Origin: Rhizorhabdus dicambivorans
GTDB taxonomy: Bacteria > Pseudomonadota > Alphaproteobacteria > Sphingomonadales > Sphingomonadaceae
Length of the DNA stretch: 64,000 nucleotides
Assembly: GCF_002355275.1 (NCBI RefSeq)
Contig: NZ_CP023449.1
Span: 1,404,001 to 1,468,000, forward strand
Direction: 5' to 3'
The notes beneath the pieces were generated by a model that was not told where the DNA came from, ran no database searches, and was given only the letters and a program-made list of their open reading frames with translations. A program made the position numbers and the translations under genes. Below, piece by piece: positions 15,460 to 24,473 of the stretch (within the stretch, counting starts at the first letter, position 1; each line of letters begins with the position of its first letter).

Positions 15460-18348
15460 TCAGAAATGGGCCTTGACCTCGGCATAGAAGAACCGTCCGC
15501 GCGCATCATATACGCCGCCCGTTGGGCGTAAGCCCAGAGCAGAAGCCGTCCGGGCGGGAAGGCTGATGATCGGCGTCTGGCGATCGAACACATTCTTGGC
15601 GCCGAGCGAGATGCGATACCCCGTCAGATCGAGCCCGATCTGCACGTCGTGATACCAGATGGCGGGTATTCGCTGCAGCGAATACAGCGCGTTGGACGGC
15701 AGGATGGTCGTGTCCGCCACGGCCTTGCTGTAAATGCGGGTCGTCCAGTTGGCGAATAGCGTCTTGCCTTCATAGCCGAGCGAAGCATTGTAGCGGTTCG
15801 CGAAATCGCCGACCTGCCCCTTGCGTTTATCCGGCGTGGCGCCCTGCCGTGCGGTGAAGGTATGTTCGAACAGGTGCGCCCAATTGAACTGGGCGTTGAA
15901 GCGCCCTTCAAGCGCGGAAACCGGAAGCGTGTAGTTCAAGGATACGTCCAGTCCCGATACCTTTTCGGAAGCCGCGTTGAACAGGAAGTTGGCAACGCTG
16001 ATGATCTGATTGGTCGTATCGCGTGTGATTGTCTGGCAGAATTCGGCCGGCCGTGATGCCTGGTCATAGCATTGATTGACGATATCCTGCAGCGGAAGGT
16101 CGGATATCACATTTCTGATTCGGATATTATAATAGTCGACCGTGGCATATAGGCCCGGAATGAGGGTCTTCGGGGCAACGACCGCACCGATCGTGTAAGT
16201 CTTGGCCTTTTCCGCTTCAAGGCTGGCGTTGCCGGACGCAACGGACCGGACCAATTGCCGCTGGATCTGGGTCTGATCGAAACCGGCGAAGGAGGCGCCC
16301 AGATCAGCTTGGCATGCCGTCAGCCTGTTGCCCGTTATCGTCACGGGCGCGCCGGTGTCGCTGACCCGATCGCAAGGATCCTGTACCGCCGCGGACGTCG
16401 CGGACAACGGCGCATATAGCTCGCGTATATTGGGAGCACGGACGGCCGACGCATAGACGGCACGGAAGCGCAGCGCATCCACAGGCTGCCATTCGCCGCG
16501 GAGCGAGTAGGAGAATTCCGTGCCGACGGTGCTGTACTTGCTGTAGCGGGCGGCTGCGCCCAGTTCCAGATTCTGGGCCAGGAACATGTCCTTGAGGACG
16601 GGAATGCTCAACTCGCCATAGACTTCCTCGACGTCATAACCGCCTTTGACGCCGTTCAGGAAGCGTGCCGAATTGCTCCGATTGATATAGGACGGATCCG
16701 GGGAAACGACGGTGCGTTCCTTGCGATATTCGGCCCCGGTGACGATGCTGACCGGCCCGGCGGGAAGATCGAACAGGTTCCCGCTGACGAAGCCCGACAG
16801 CACATTCTGCGAAGAGCTCGATCGGGATACGGGCCGGATCGAAGCATAGTCGATGAACTGCTGCGTAATCGTGTTGCGCCCGAAGATATTGACGGGTGTG
16901 CAGCCGACCGCGACGAAGGCGGGATCGGCGCACGTATCGTCCGCCAGCGTCGCCGTTCCCTTGGTATCGACATTGAGCGCGGCGAACAGGCGGAACCTGT
17001 CGAGGGCGCCATAGTCGCGCTGCACCGCCTTCACGCGCCCATATTGGTAATAGCCTTCATATTTGAAGCTTCCCGCAATATCGCCGCGAAAACCTGCAGC
17101 GATCCGTATGGTGTCCCGATCGATCACCGATACGCGATTGCCGAACTCCGACAGCCGGGTCTGGACGGCGATCCCGTTCGCGGGAATGGGGCCGATGATC
17201 GGGGCGAGCGCCTGCAGAAAGGGATTGCTCGCGGGCACGCGCGGCCCGCTGGTCGCGCCTTCGGCGATCGTGCCGAAGGTGGTGCCGTTCAACAGCATCA
17301 GCTGCGGCTCGAACTGAATACTCGTCTTCGTGCGGGAGGCACTGGCCTCCGTGAAGAAGGTCGACGAGAAGCCATTGCCCTGTTCGATGAGATCATAATG
17401 ACCGGCGATCGATCCGAGCAGGCGTTTGGATGGGTTCTCGAGCGTCGCGACCGGCGCCCGCTGGAAACGTGTTTCGGCTACGGGCAGGGTCGAGGCCAGC
17501 ACCAGCTGGTTATTGGCATTGAAGGTGAAATTGCCCCGTGACGACGTGATCAACTCGCCGGGGATCGCCGTCGAGCCGTTGATCGGGTCGACCACGAAAT
17601 TGCCTGAATCCGCTTGGCCATAAGGCCTGCCAGCACCGAGAAATCCCCTGTTCGAAGTATATTCCACCGAGCCTAGCAGGCTGCCCCGCCCATCCGGCAG
17701 CGAGGTGCCGGCCAGGATCGCCAGCCGGGCGTCTCCGGCGTCACCGCGCGAGCTGATGCCCGAACGGGCTGTCAGCGAAACGCCGTCATATTTGTCCTTC
17801 AGGATGATGTTGACCACGCCGCTGACCGCGTCTGCGCCATAGACGGCGGAGGCCGCGCCGGTGACGGTATCGATCCGGGCGATCATCTCGGCGGGGATGG
17901 CATTGAGATCGACCGACGAAGTGCCCGGATCGCCGCCGACATGGCGCCGCCCGTTGACCAGAACCAAGGTCCTCTGCGCGCCGAGATTACGCAGGTTGAT
18001 CAGTTCGGAGCCGCCGCCGAAGCCGTTGTTCAGCGACGTGATGCCCTGGGTGCCGGCACCGCTGCCGATACCGAACTGCGGCAGTTCGTTCAGCGCCTGG
18101 GCGGCGTTCACCGCGCCGGTCTGGGCGAAAGCCTGCTCTCCGATCGCGATGACCGGCGAGGGTGAGGTAATGCCCGGGCGACTGATGCGCGAGCCCGTGA
18201 CGATAATGTCCGCGGCCGACGGCTGTTCGGACGTTGCCGCTTCGATGGGCTGGGAAGGGGTTTCCTGAGCTGCCGCGATCGCCGGTGACAGGGCGCAGCC
18301 GCAAACCAGTGCCGTCCGAAGATAGCGAGTTCTGCTGGTCCCCTTCAT
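15460..18348 (-). CDS. TonB-dependent receptor, catabolic region 1
   Basis: A 962-residue outer-membrane receptor. The start is ATG 18348 behind GGGGAAGAA, giving a signal peptide (RYLRTALVCGCALSPAIAAAQ) with cleavage after AAA. A TonB-box-like ADIIVTGSRI follows and then the plug domain (INLRNLGAQRTLVLVNGRRHVGG, IDTVTGAASAVYGADAVSGVVNIILKDKYDG). The remainder is a 22-strand type barrel ending in an aromatic residue (KAHF). It is the first gene of a minus-strand group with the MFS carrier and FAD oxidoreductase. The TTCCATGGAA palindrome lies about 100 bases upstream of its start, so it is probably induced with the rest of that regulon. Confidence 0.93.
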   Translation of the reverse strand: MKGTSRTRYLRTALVCGCALSPAIAAAQETPSQPIEAATSEQPSAADIIVTGSRISRPGITSPSPVIAIGEQAFAQTGAVNAAQALNELPQFGIGSGAGTQGITSLNNGFGGGSELINLRNLGAQRTLVLVNGRRHVGGDPGTSSVDLNAIPAEMIARIDTVTGAASAVYGADAVSGVVNIILKDKYDGVSLTARSGISSRGDAGDARLAILAGTSLPDGRGSLLGSVEYTSNRGFLGAGRPYGQADSGNFVVDPINGSTAIPGELITSSRGNFTFNANNQLVLASTLPVAETRFQRAPVATLENPSKRLLGSIAGHYDLIEQGNGFSSTFFTEASASRTKTSIQFEPQLMLLNGTTFGTIAEGATSGPRVPASNPFLQALAPIIGPIPANGIAVQTRLSEFGNRVSVIDRDTIRIAAGFRGDIAGSFKYEGYYQYGRVKAVQRDYGALDRFRLFAALNVDTKGTATLADDTCADPAFVAVGCTPVNIFGRNTITQQFIDYASIRPVSRSSSSQNVLSGFVSGNLFDLPAGPVSIVTGAEYRKERTVVSPDPSYINRSNSARFLNGVKGGYDVEEVYGELSIPVLKDMFLAQNLELGAAARYSKYSTVGTEFSYSLRGEWQPVDALRFRAVYASAVRAPNIRELYAPLSATSAAVQDPCDRVSDTGAPVTITGNRLTACQADLGASFAGFDQTQIQRQLVRSVASGNASLEAEKAKTYTIGAVVAPKTLIPGLYATVDYYNIRIRNVISDLPLQDIVNQCYDQASRPAEFCQTITRDTTNQIISVANFLFNAASEKVSGLDVSLNYTLPVSALEGRFNAQFNWAHLFEHTFTARQGATPDKRKGQVGDFANRYNASLGYEGKTLFANWTTRIYSKAVADTTILPSNALYSLQRIPAIWYHDVQIGLDLTGYRISLGAKNVFDRQTPIISLPARTASALGLRPTGGVYDARGRFFYAEVKAHF

Positions 18349-18447
18349 TGTTCTTCCCCTCAAGTTCATCGATCCCTCTCCTTATCGGCGCCTGCCGCAT
18401 ATTGGCTGAAGCGGCGCTCTCAATCGCAGCTATAAACCGAAATTACA

Positions 18448-18457
18448 TTCCATGGAA
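18448..18457. promoter_or_regulatory. TTCCATGGAA operator, site A
   Basis: A 10-base palindrome about 100 bases upstream of the TonB receptor start. The same core occurs at 19022-19031 and 26752-26761, each time between divergently transcribed catabolic genes. Three copies all placed in promoter regions suggest a regulator binding site. Which regulator binds is not known; the MarR protein at 23829 is the only regulator gene inside this cluster. Confidence 0.7.
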
Positions 18458-19018
18458 GACATTAATCAATTCCGGTGTTGTCCATCTAAGTGACGAGAAG
18501 ATCTGAGAAAAACCGTTGAATTGTTTCGCGATGCATTAAAAATCGTAATTTGTGGAAGGTTGAACGACATGCGTCCGCGTTGGAGGCTGTCTGGTCATGG
18601 ATCGCCGGTTTCGGGCCGGCCGGGGGCGCTCGACCTTGTGGTGGCAAGCAGGGCGGAAGTCGGCGCACATATCTGTCGTCGCGTGGCGATTCGCAGAGAT
18701 CGGCCAACATTGCCATGATGCCATTAGCTCCACTGAGGTGCCGATTTTCCTGCTTCTCCTTGCCCCTGCCTTGGGCAAGTGGCCGCCGTGGGCCAAGTTG
18801 ATCGGGAGGGCTTTCGGGCGTCAGGTGTGCGTCGGCGAGCGATTGTGCCATCAGAGGTGCGAGCGGGTCATCTGGTTCAGCGCTCGAAAATTAAACTTCC
18901 ATAGATGATAAAAAACTCTAACCCTCTTTGCTCTTACAGATGGCCATATAATATGGCTAATTAGGCACTAAATTTAGCGCTATTCGAGGAGTGTCCGAAT
19001 TTTTGATGTGTTATATAT
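18458..19018. other. Divergent intergenic region without a clear gene
   Basis: About 560 bases separate the two palindromes of this divergent promoter region. Several short frames cross it but none has a recognisable protein or a ribosome binding site. The region near 18890-19000 is AT-rich and probably holds the promoter of the SDR-P450 operon. Confidence 0.5.
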
Positions 19019-19034
19019 TGCTTCCATGGAAGCA
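19019..19034. promoter_or_regulatory. TTCCATGGAA operator, site B (16-bp perfect palindrome)
   Basis: TGCTTCCATGGAAGCA is a perfect 16-base palindrome flanked by TATAT on the left and TATATA on the right. It lies 40 bases upstream of the SDR start at 19074, where a repressor would block transcription. It is the longest of the three copies of this motif. Confidence 0.75.
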
Positions 19035-19073
19035 GTATATATAAGAGCTGCATCGATAAGTTGTGAGGGTGAG

Positions 19074-19829
19074 ATGCGGCTGAAGGGCAGGGTGTCAATC
19101 GTGACGGGGGGTGCGACAGGGTTGGGCCGCGCTGTTGCGCTCGCTTATGCCCGGGAGGGGGCCAGCGTCGTCATCGCCGACATCGCTGACGCGGGCGCGG
19201 TCGTGGCGGAAATCGAGTCGGATGGTGGCGCGGCAATATACGCGCGCACCGATATCTCCGACGAGCAATCGGTGGCCGCGATGGTGAGGGGCGCCGTGAA
19301 CCGATTCGGCGCTGTCGACATCCTGTTCAACAATGCCGCTGTATCGGCCAGTCTCGAGCTCAAGCCCTTCGAGGAGCTCAGCGTCGCCGAATGGCGGCAT
19401 GTGCTGGACGTCAATATGATCGGATCGTTTCTGTGCGCGAAGATGGTCTCGCCGATCATGCGCGCGCAAAAGTCCGGGTCCATCATAAATATCGCATCGG
19501 GAACGGCCTTCAAGGGCACGCCCTTCATGTTGCATTACGTGTCGAGCAAGGGTGCGATCATTTCGATGACCAGGGTCCTGGCGCATGAACTCGGGACTGA
19601 CGACATCACAGTCAATGCCATCGCGCCGGGCTATATTCTGACCGAGGGTAATCTCGGCAACGCCGATTTCCTGGCAGACCAGGGCGATAAGGCGATTGCG
19701 GGCCGGGCGCTGAAGCGCGCCGGTTATCCCGAGGATCTCATCGGCGGAGCCATCTTCCTGGCGAGCGATGAAGCGCGCTTCATCTCCGGACAGATCCTCG
19801 CGATCGATGGTGGTTCGGTCTATCATTGA
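19074..19829 (+). CDS. Short-chain dehydrogenase/reductase (SDR)
   Basis: A 251-residue classical SDR. The cofactor site is TGGATGLGRA at residues about 10-19, an acidic residue after strand 2 (VVIADI) indicates NAD preference, NNAAVS is present, and the catalytic residues are Ser in INIASG, and Tyr-x3-Lys in LHYVSSKGA. The start is ATG 19074 behind GAGGGTGAG; the longer frame to 19008 would run through the operator. It is the first gene of a five-gene operon with P450, MDR reductase, enoyl-CoA hydratase and ferredoxin, so it likely oxidises an alcohol in the same pathway. Confidence 0.9.
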   Translation: MRLKGRVSIVTGGATGLGRAVALAYAREGASVVIADIADAGAVVAEIESDGGAAIYARTDISDEQSVAAMVRGAVNRFGAVDILFNNAAVSASLELKPFEELSVAEWRHVLDVNMIGSFLCAKMVSPIMRAQKSGSIINIASGTAFKGTPFMLHYVSSKGAIISMTRVLAHELGTDDITVNAIAPGYILTEGNLGNADFLADQGDKAIAGRALKRAGYPEDLIGGAIFLASDEARFISGQILAIDGGSVYH

Positions 19830-19839
19830 GGAGCCGCCA

Positions 19840-21102
19840 ATGTCCGCGCCCAGCCCGACCTCCGCCGCACCGCGCTGCCCATTCGTGCAGGGCGTCGCCT
19901 TCGATCCGTTTCTGCCCGAACAGGCGGGCGAGCCCTATTCCTGGCTGGAGGCCGCGCGGGAAAGCCGCCCTGTCTTCTACTGGCCCCAGCATGATCTATG
20001 GTGCGTTACACGCTACGACGACATCAATGCGATCATGCGCGATCCCGCGAATTTCTCGAACCGGAAGACGATCAATTTCCAGAACATGTCGGACGAATTC
20101 GCCGCGGCGTTTCCCGAAGGACGGCCGGACCGCGTTCTCGTTACGCTCGATCCGCCGGAACATGGCCGCCTGCGCCGGCTGGCTCAGGCCGCCTTCTCGC
20201 CGAAGCTGATCGAATCCCATCGTTTGCAGGTGCGCGCCACATGTCAGGCGCTGCTGGCCGAATTCGAGACCGGCGGGCAGGGCGATCTCGTGGCGGGTTA
20301 TGCCGACAGGCTACCCGTCCAGATCATCACGCAGTTGATCGGTGCGCCGCCGGAGCGCGCATCCTTTTTTCGCCAATGGGCACTCGACCGCCTGATCATG
20401 CTGAAAGGGGCGCCGGATTTTTCGGCCAGCGAACGCGAGGCGCTGATCGCGCGCGCCATCGAGTTCAACCGATGGCTTGCCGACTTTGTCGAAGAGCGGC
20501 GCGATCGCCCGTGCGATGATATGGCTTCGGCCCTGGTCCACGCGCGAACCGCCGAAGGCGACTCTGCGCTGACCATCCAAGAGATATTGGGGCTCATCGC
20601 GACGATCGTCAGCGCGGGCTCAACATCTACCGCGCATCTGATCGCGATGATGTTCCGGGAACTGCTGACCAATCGCGACCAGTGGGAAGAGCTGATCCAC
20701 GACCGGTCGCTGGTGAAAAACGCCATCGAGGAAACATTGCGCATCCGCACGCCGGTCCATGGAGTGCTGCGCACGACGACACGCGAGGTCGAAATTCGGG
20801 GTGTCACGATCCCCGCGGAGGCGGACGTCTATCTCTATTATGCGTCGGCGCAGCGGGACACGGACATATTCGTGGATCCGGACCGTTTCGACATCCACCG
20901 CCACGATGTCGCGCGGCATATGGCGTTCGGCCGGTTCGTCCATGTCTGCCTCGGCGCATCGCTTGCCCGTCTTGAGGCGGAAGAGACGCTCAACGCGTTT
21001 CTCGACCGGCTTCCTCAGCTCAGCCTCGTCGAAGATCAGCGCAGCGAATGGACGCCGAATATCCTGTCGCCGGGTCTCAAGGCGCTACTCGTCCGCTGGT
21101 AA
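19840..21102 (+). CDS. Cytochrome P450 with atypical I-helix and heme-loop motifs
   Basis: A 420-residue bacterial class I P450. The K-helix ExxR is ETLR, the PERF-like motif is DPDRF, and the heme-ligand cysteine is Cys370 in FGRFVHVCLGASLAR. Two motifs are unusual. The heme loop has Phe where nearly all P450s have Gly (FGxGxHxC). The I-helix reads AGSTST where AGx(D/E)T is usual, so the conserved acid is missing and Thr is replaced by Ser. Otherwise the protein is full length. The ferredoxin at 22819 in the same operon is its likely electron donor; no ferredoxin reductase gene is nearby. Substrate unknown. Confidence 0.9.
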   Translation: MSAPSPTSAAPRCPFVQGVAFDPFLPEQAGEPYSWLEAARESRPVFYWPQHDLWCVTRYDDINAIMRDPANFSNRKTINFQNMSDEFAAAFPEGRPDRVLVTLDPPEHGRLRRLAQAAFSPKLIESHRLQVRATCQALLAEFETGGQGDLVAGYADRLPVQIITQLIGAPPERASFFRQWALDRLIMLKGAPDFSASEREALIARAIEFNRWLADFVEERRDRPCDDMASALVHARTAEGDSALTIQEILGLIATIVSAGSTSTAHLIAMMFRELLTNRDQWEELIHDRSLVKNAIEETLRIRTPVHGVLRTTTREVEIRGVTIPAEADVYLYYASAQRDTDIFVDPDRFDIHRHDVARHMAFGRFVHVCLGASLARLEAEETLNAFLDRLPQLSLVEDQRSEWTPNILSPGLKALLVRW

Positions 21103-21116
21103 GGAAGAAGCAAGGC

Positions 21117-22070
21117 ATGAAGGCAATCGTCCATGCAGGTGGCGGCCCCGACGGACTCAGCCTGTGCGATGTCGCCGAGCCCCGTGCCGGGCCCGGGGAG
21201 CGGCTGATCGAGGTGGGGCTGGCGGGTGTGAACTACGCCGATCTGATCGGGCTGCGGACGGGCAATAATTTCCTAGGGGGGCGGCCGGGCGACGCCATTC
21301 CCGGAGGCGAGGTGGTCGGCTGCCGCATTGACACGGGCGAGCGCGTCGTCGCTATCTGTGGGAGCGGGGGATATGCCGAACGCGTCGCCGCGCCGGGCAA
21401 TCAGATTTTCCCGGTCCCGGACGACATCGACGATGCGACCGCTCTGGCGCTGTTCATCCAGGGGCTCACGGCATGGCACATCGTCCAAACGCTGGGCCAG
21501 CCGATCAAAGGCGCACGGATATTGATCCCGAGCGCGACCGGCGGCGTGGGCCTGCTGGCGCTCCAGATCGCGCGGTCCGGCGGCGCCGCGAGGATCGTGG
21601 CCACCACGTCTTCCGACGTCAAATCGGAGATGGCGTTGAGGCATGGGGCTGATGCCGTCATCGACGGGAATCCCGAAAGCTTCGCCGCGCGCGCGATCGA
21701 AGCCAATGAAGGGAGGCTGTTCGATCTGGTGCTCGACCGGTCGGGTGGAACATTGTTCGCAGAGGAACTGGCCGCTACGGGGCCGCGCGGCCGTATCGTC
21801 AGCTACGGCACTTCGTCCGGGCAGCCGGGCCAGCTTTCCACGGCGTCGTTGCTAGCGGGGTCGAGGAGTCTGGCCGGTTTCTGGCTGATGGATTTCCTCG
21901 ATGAGTCCGCCGCGGCGTTGCACGACATATATGCGCTATACCGGTCCGGCGGCGTCAGGCCGCATATCGGCCTCACGCTGTCGCTGTCCGAAGCGGCGGC
22001 GGCCCATAGTGCCATCGCAGCGCGCGGGACGGTCGGCAAACTGCTCCTCAATCCCAAGGGAACGCCATGA
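21117..22070 (+). CDS. Zinc-independent MDR family oxidoreductase (quinone reductase-like)
   Basis: A 317-residue medium-chain dehydrogenase/reductase. It begins MKAIVHAGGGPDGLSL, has GVNYADLIGLRTG in the catalytic domain and the nucleotide-binding signature SATGGVGLLALQIAR. The zinc ligands of alcohol dehydrogenases are absent, which places it with quinone oxidoreductase or enoyl reductase types. The start is ATG 21117 with AAGGAAGAAGCAAGG upstream. It lies 14 bases after the P450 gene and overlaps the hydratase gene by four bases. It probably reduces a conjugated double bond or carbonyl in the pathway; the exact reaction cannot be read from sequence. Confidence 0.87.
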   Translation: MKAIVHAGGGPDGLSLCDVAEPRAGPGERLIEVGLAGVNYADLIGLRTGNNFLGGRPGDAIPGGEVVGCRIDTGERVVAICGSGGYAERVAAPGNQIFPVPDDIDDATALALFIQGLTAWHIVQTLGQPIKGARILIPSATGGVGLLALQIARSGGAARIVATTSSDVKSEMALRHGADAVIDGNPESFAARAIEANEGRLFDLVLDRSGGTLFAEELAATGPRGRIVSYGTSSGQPGQLSTASLLAGSRSLAGFWLMDFLDESAAALHDIYALYRSGGVRPHIGLTLSLSEAAAAHSAIAARGTVGKLLLNPKGTP

Positions 22071-22810
22071 TGTGGTCGACGGATATCGCCGGAGCGGTGG
22101 CGACGCTCGCTTATGTCAACCCGCCTGAAAACCGCATCCCCTTCGACAGCCTCATCGAATTGAGCGCATGTCTGCGTGCGATCGCAAAAGATGACGGGAT
22201 CAAACTGGTCGTCCTGCGGAGCGGCGTGAGCGGTTATTTCAGCCTGGGCGCGTCGCTGGCGGACGTTCAGGCGTTGGCGAACGGGCAGGAACCGTCCGCC
22301 CCTTTTCATAGCTGGGTCGATGTGCTGCTCCAACTTGAGCATCTGCCCCAGCCGACGATCGCAATGATCGAGGGCCAGGCCGCCAGCGGCGGATGCGAAC
22401 TTGCGCTGGCGTGCATGTTTCGGGTCGGCACGCGCGCGGCCAGCTTCGCCTTCCGGGAGGTTGCCCGTGGCGCCATGCCGGGTGCCGGTGCCACCCAGCG
22501 CCTGCCGCGTCTGGTAGGGACGGCGCACGCCGCAAAGATCATTCTCACGTCCTGCCTGGTGGATGCGACGGAAGCGCATCGCATCGGCTTGCTGGACGCA
22601 GTGCTTCCCGATGGGGAGGCCGCCCTGGAGCAATGGTTCGACGCGATACGTGCGATGCCGCGCGCCGGCCTCGTCGCAGCGAAGCGGGCGATCGTGGAAG
22701 GCAGCACATTGCCGCTGCGCGACGGGCTGCGTCTCGAGCAGCGCCTGTTCCTGGATCTTGTACGCCGGTCCTCCGAGCCGGGGCAGAAGGTCGAACGCTT
22801 ACATCAATGA
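22067..22810 (+). CDS. Enoyl-CoA hydratase/isomerase family protein
   Basis: A 247-residue crotonase-fold protein. It shows the oxyanion-hole pattern in FSLGASLADVQ and MIEGQAASGGCELALAC, followed by FREVARGAMPGAGATQRLPRLVG, where hydratases carry the second catalytic Glu region. The first Ala-Gly of the usual SxGAD is here LGAS, and the Glu positions are not all conserved, so hydratase, isomerase or hydrolase activity remain possible. Its start overlaps the MDR stop (ATGA) and its stop overlaps the region just before the ferredoxin start. Presence of this enzyme suggests a CoA-ester step after the oxidative reactions. Confidence 0.87.
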   Translation: MMWSTDIAGAVATLAYVNPPENRIPFDSLIELSACLRAIAKDDGIKLVVLRSGVSGYFSLGASLADVQALANGQEPSAPFHSWVDVLLQLEHLPQPTIAMIEGQAASGGCELALACMFRVGTRAASFAFREVARGAMPGAGATQRLPRLVGTAHAAKIILTSCLVDATEAHRIGLLDAVLPDGEAALEQWFDAIRAMPRAGLVAAKRAIVEGSTLPLRDGLRLEQRLFLDLVRRSSEPGQKVERLHQ

Positions 22811-22818
22811 GGTTTCAG

Positions 22819-23145
22819 ATGCCCAGGATCATCTTCCGATCGGCCAATGGTGAGGCGCGTGCCGTGGATGGCAGCGTCGGGGATAGCGTGATGGAAACCG
22901 CGCTGGCCCATAACATAGCAGGCATCGACGCGTACTGCGGGGGCGCGTGCGCCTGTGCGACCTGCCACGTTTACATTGACGAAGAATGGATGGACCTGAC
23001 CGACAGGCCTGGCGACATGGAGGACGCGATGCTCGACTTCGTCGACGGGCGGACGGGAGCCTCGCGTTTGAGTTGTCAGATCGTGCTTACGGCCGCGCTC
23101 GACGGTCTATCCGTTACCACGCCGGCCCATCAGAAACTCGTCTAG
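22819..23145 (+). CDS. 2Fe-2S ferredoxin (putidaredoxin type)
   Basis: A 108-residue ferredoxin with the adrenodoxin/putidaredoxin pattern: YCGGACACATCHVY gives Cys-X5-Cys-X2-Cys, and the fourth ligand is in RLSCQIVLT. An extra Cys lies inside the loop. I prefer ATG 22819 with GAGG six bases upstream; ATG 22807, which overlaps the previous stop, is also in frame. It ends the SDR-P450 operon and is the likely donor to the P450. The stop codon touches a MITE-like inverted repeat beginning at 23145, so the last residues (KLV) may stem from that insertion. Confidence 0.92.
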   Translation: MPRIIFRSANGEARAVDGSVGDSVMETALAHNIAGIDAYCGGACACATCHVYIDEEWMDLTDRPGDMEDAMLDFVDGRTGASRLSCQIVLTAALDGLSVTTPAHQKLV

Positions 23146-23288
23146 GGCGTATCGACATTCAGCCCATGCCGGCCTGCAAATAACGGTTTCCCGCGCTTCC
23201 GGTATTAACGTACATTTGAGTACGCTGCGCTCCGCGTCACGGAAAGCCACCATTTTCGGTTCGGCCTGAACTGAATGTCGACACGCCC
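23145..23288. mobile_element. MITE-like element with 18-bp terminal inverted repeats
   Basis: GGGCGTATCGACATTCAG at 23145-23162 is the reverse complement of 23271-23288 with one mismatch. Inside, the two halves are also roughly complementary, so the whole 144 bases can fold into one long imperfect hairpin. It has no open reading frame of note. This is the structure of a miniature inverted-repeat element moved by a transposase elsewhere. I see no clear target-site duplication. Confidence 0.7.
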
Positions 23289-23315
23289 CAGAATGTGGAC
23301 GGTTCACCGTCCTCA

Positions 23316-23606
23316 TCAGCTCAGCGGCAGAACGGCAAGTCTGAGGTCCGCTGCCTTGCGGCGGCGTTCGAGCAGGGGGCGATACTCGTCGCTCTCCTGC
23401 CATGATCGGAAAATTGCCTCGGATGGCCACCGCTGCACCATCAGATCTCCAAATGCATCTCCTTCGAAGGTCGCGCTTTCGCGAGCCAGCGTCATGCCGC
23501 CTCGCGCGCTGCTCTGTTGCCGCGCTTCGGCGCGATAGGCATCAAAGGCGGCCTGATCGCGAACCTCCAGCACTTCCACCACCACCAACACCTCTGGTCC
23601 GTTCAC
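23316..23606 (-). CDS. DUF1330 family protein
   Basis: A 96-residue protein from a GTG start with AGGGAG eight bases upstream. The pattern VLVVVEVLEVRDQAAFDAYRAEA, a central FEGDAFGDLMVQRWPS and FRSWQESDEYRPLLERRR match the DUF1330 alpha/beta-barrel family, small dimeric proteins of unclear function often found with catabolic genes. It stands alone on the minus strand between the MITE-like element and the MarR gene, diverging from the latter. No catalytic role can be assigned. Confidence 0.85.
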   Translation of the reverse strand: MNGPEVLVVVEVLEVRDQAAFDAYRAEARQQSSARGGMTLARESATFEGDAFGDLMVQRWPSEAIFRSWQESDEYRPLLERRRKAADLRLAVLPLS

Positions 23607-23772
23607 GGAGGTCGCTCCCTTGTCGAAGATGCAGCAAACCGGGACCGCGTCGATCCGCGCTGCCGAGACAATCTATGCGCCATGGACAATGTGTCAAGAA
23701 AATCGTCTTCTTCGTCATATATTTTACCGCGGCCCCGGGGGTGACGCGCAGGCGGTTGCATCAGCATCGATC

Positions 23773-23809
23773 ATTTCCTGTACCAGCCTCTTGGCTGAGA
23801 CAGGAAAAT
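23773..23809. promoter_or_regulatory. Inverted repeat upstream of MarR gene
   Basis: ATTTCCTGT (23773-23781) and ACAGGAAAAT (23800-23809) are complementary over eight bases, and inside them CAGCC and GGCTG form a second stem around TCTT. It lies 20 bases before the MarR start and between divergent genes, so it may be an operator or a 5' hairpin. Confidence 0.45.
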
Positions 23810-23828
23810 CAAGGTATAAGACAGGGTA

Positions 23829-24455
23829 ATGCCCATATCGGGGCGTGTCATCGCAGGTTCGAACATGGCAAAGGGCAGATCGGTGCCGATAACCGTAACT
23901 ACGCATTTCGAAGAGGTGATGTCTTCCTGGGAGCGTGAGCTGCCGGGGGAAGAACTGTCGGGGATGCTGCTCACGATCGGGCTGACCAGGCTCGGACGGC
24001 TGATGGACGCGGAATATGATCTCTGGTGCCGACGCCACTTCGACATATCGGGTGCCGAACTGCGCGTCATCCTCGCGTTACGGCGGGCAGGCAGGCCTTA
24101 TGCGCGGCGCCCCACCGATCTGTTTCGGGCGCTGTCGATCACATCGGGAGCGATCACCAAGCAGGTTGACCGGCTGGTGGAGAAGGAATTGGTCGTCCGG
24201 TCACCCGATGCTCTGCATGCCGGGGGATTTCTCGTCAATCTAACGCAGAAGGGTTTGAAGATCTCGAACCAGGCAGTGCGCTGGCTATCGGAGCAATCCA
24301 TCCTCAATGAGCCTCTGGCGGAACTGAGCGAGGCGGAACGGGAAAGTGGCATCGCCTTCTGCTATCACCTGCTGCGGCGCGTGGAGGCGGGACGCAAGGG
24401 GGCGGTTTCGGCAAGGGCTGGCAGGAAGGCCGCAAGGGCGGCGCCGCACTCCTGA
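23829..24455 (+). CDS. MarR family transcriptional regulator
   Basis: A protein of about 208 residues with a winged-helix DNA-binding region typical of MarR: LTRLGRLMDAEYD, ISGAELRVILALRRAG, RPTDLFRALSITSGAITKQVDRLVEKELVVRSPD and the wing up to VNLTQKGLKI. The start may be ATG 23829 or ATG 23865. The C-terminal 20 residues are basic and probably disordered. It sits within the catabolic region that carries the three TTCCATGGAA palindromes and is the best candidate for their regulator, although its own promoter has no copy of that site. The ligand is presumably a pathway substrate or CoA ester. Confidence 0.88.
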   Translation: MPISGRVIAGSNMAKGRSVPITVTTHFEEVMSSWERELPGEELSGMLLTIGLTRLGRLMDAEYDLWCRRHFDISGAELRVILALRRAGRPYARRPTDLFRALSITSGAITKQVDRLVEKELVVRSPDALHAGGFLVNLTQKGLKISNQAVRWLSEQSILNEPLAELSEAERESGIAFCYHLLRRVEAGRKGAVSARAGRKAARAAPHS

Positions 24456-24473
24456 CATCTCCAGCCTCCGTTC

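Noticed and set aside
19008-19073. Upstream start of the SDR gene
   Set aside because: It would translate the operator palindrome and adds 22 residues unlike any SDR N-terminus.
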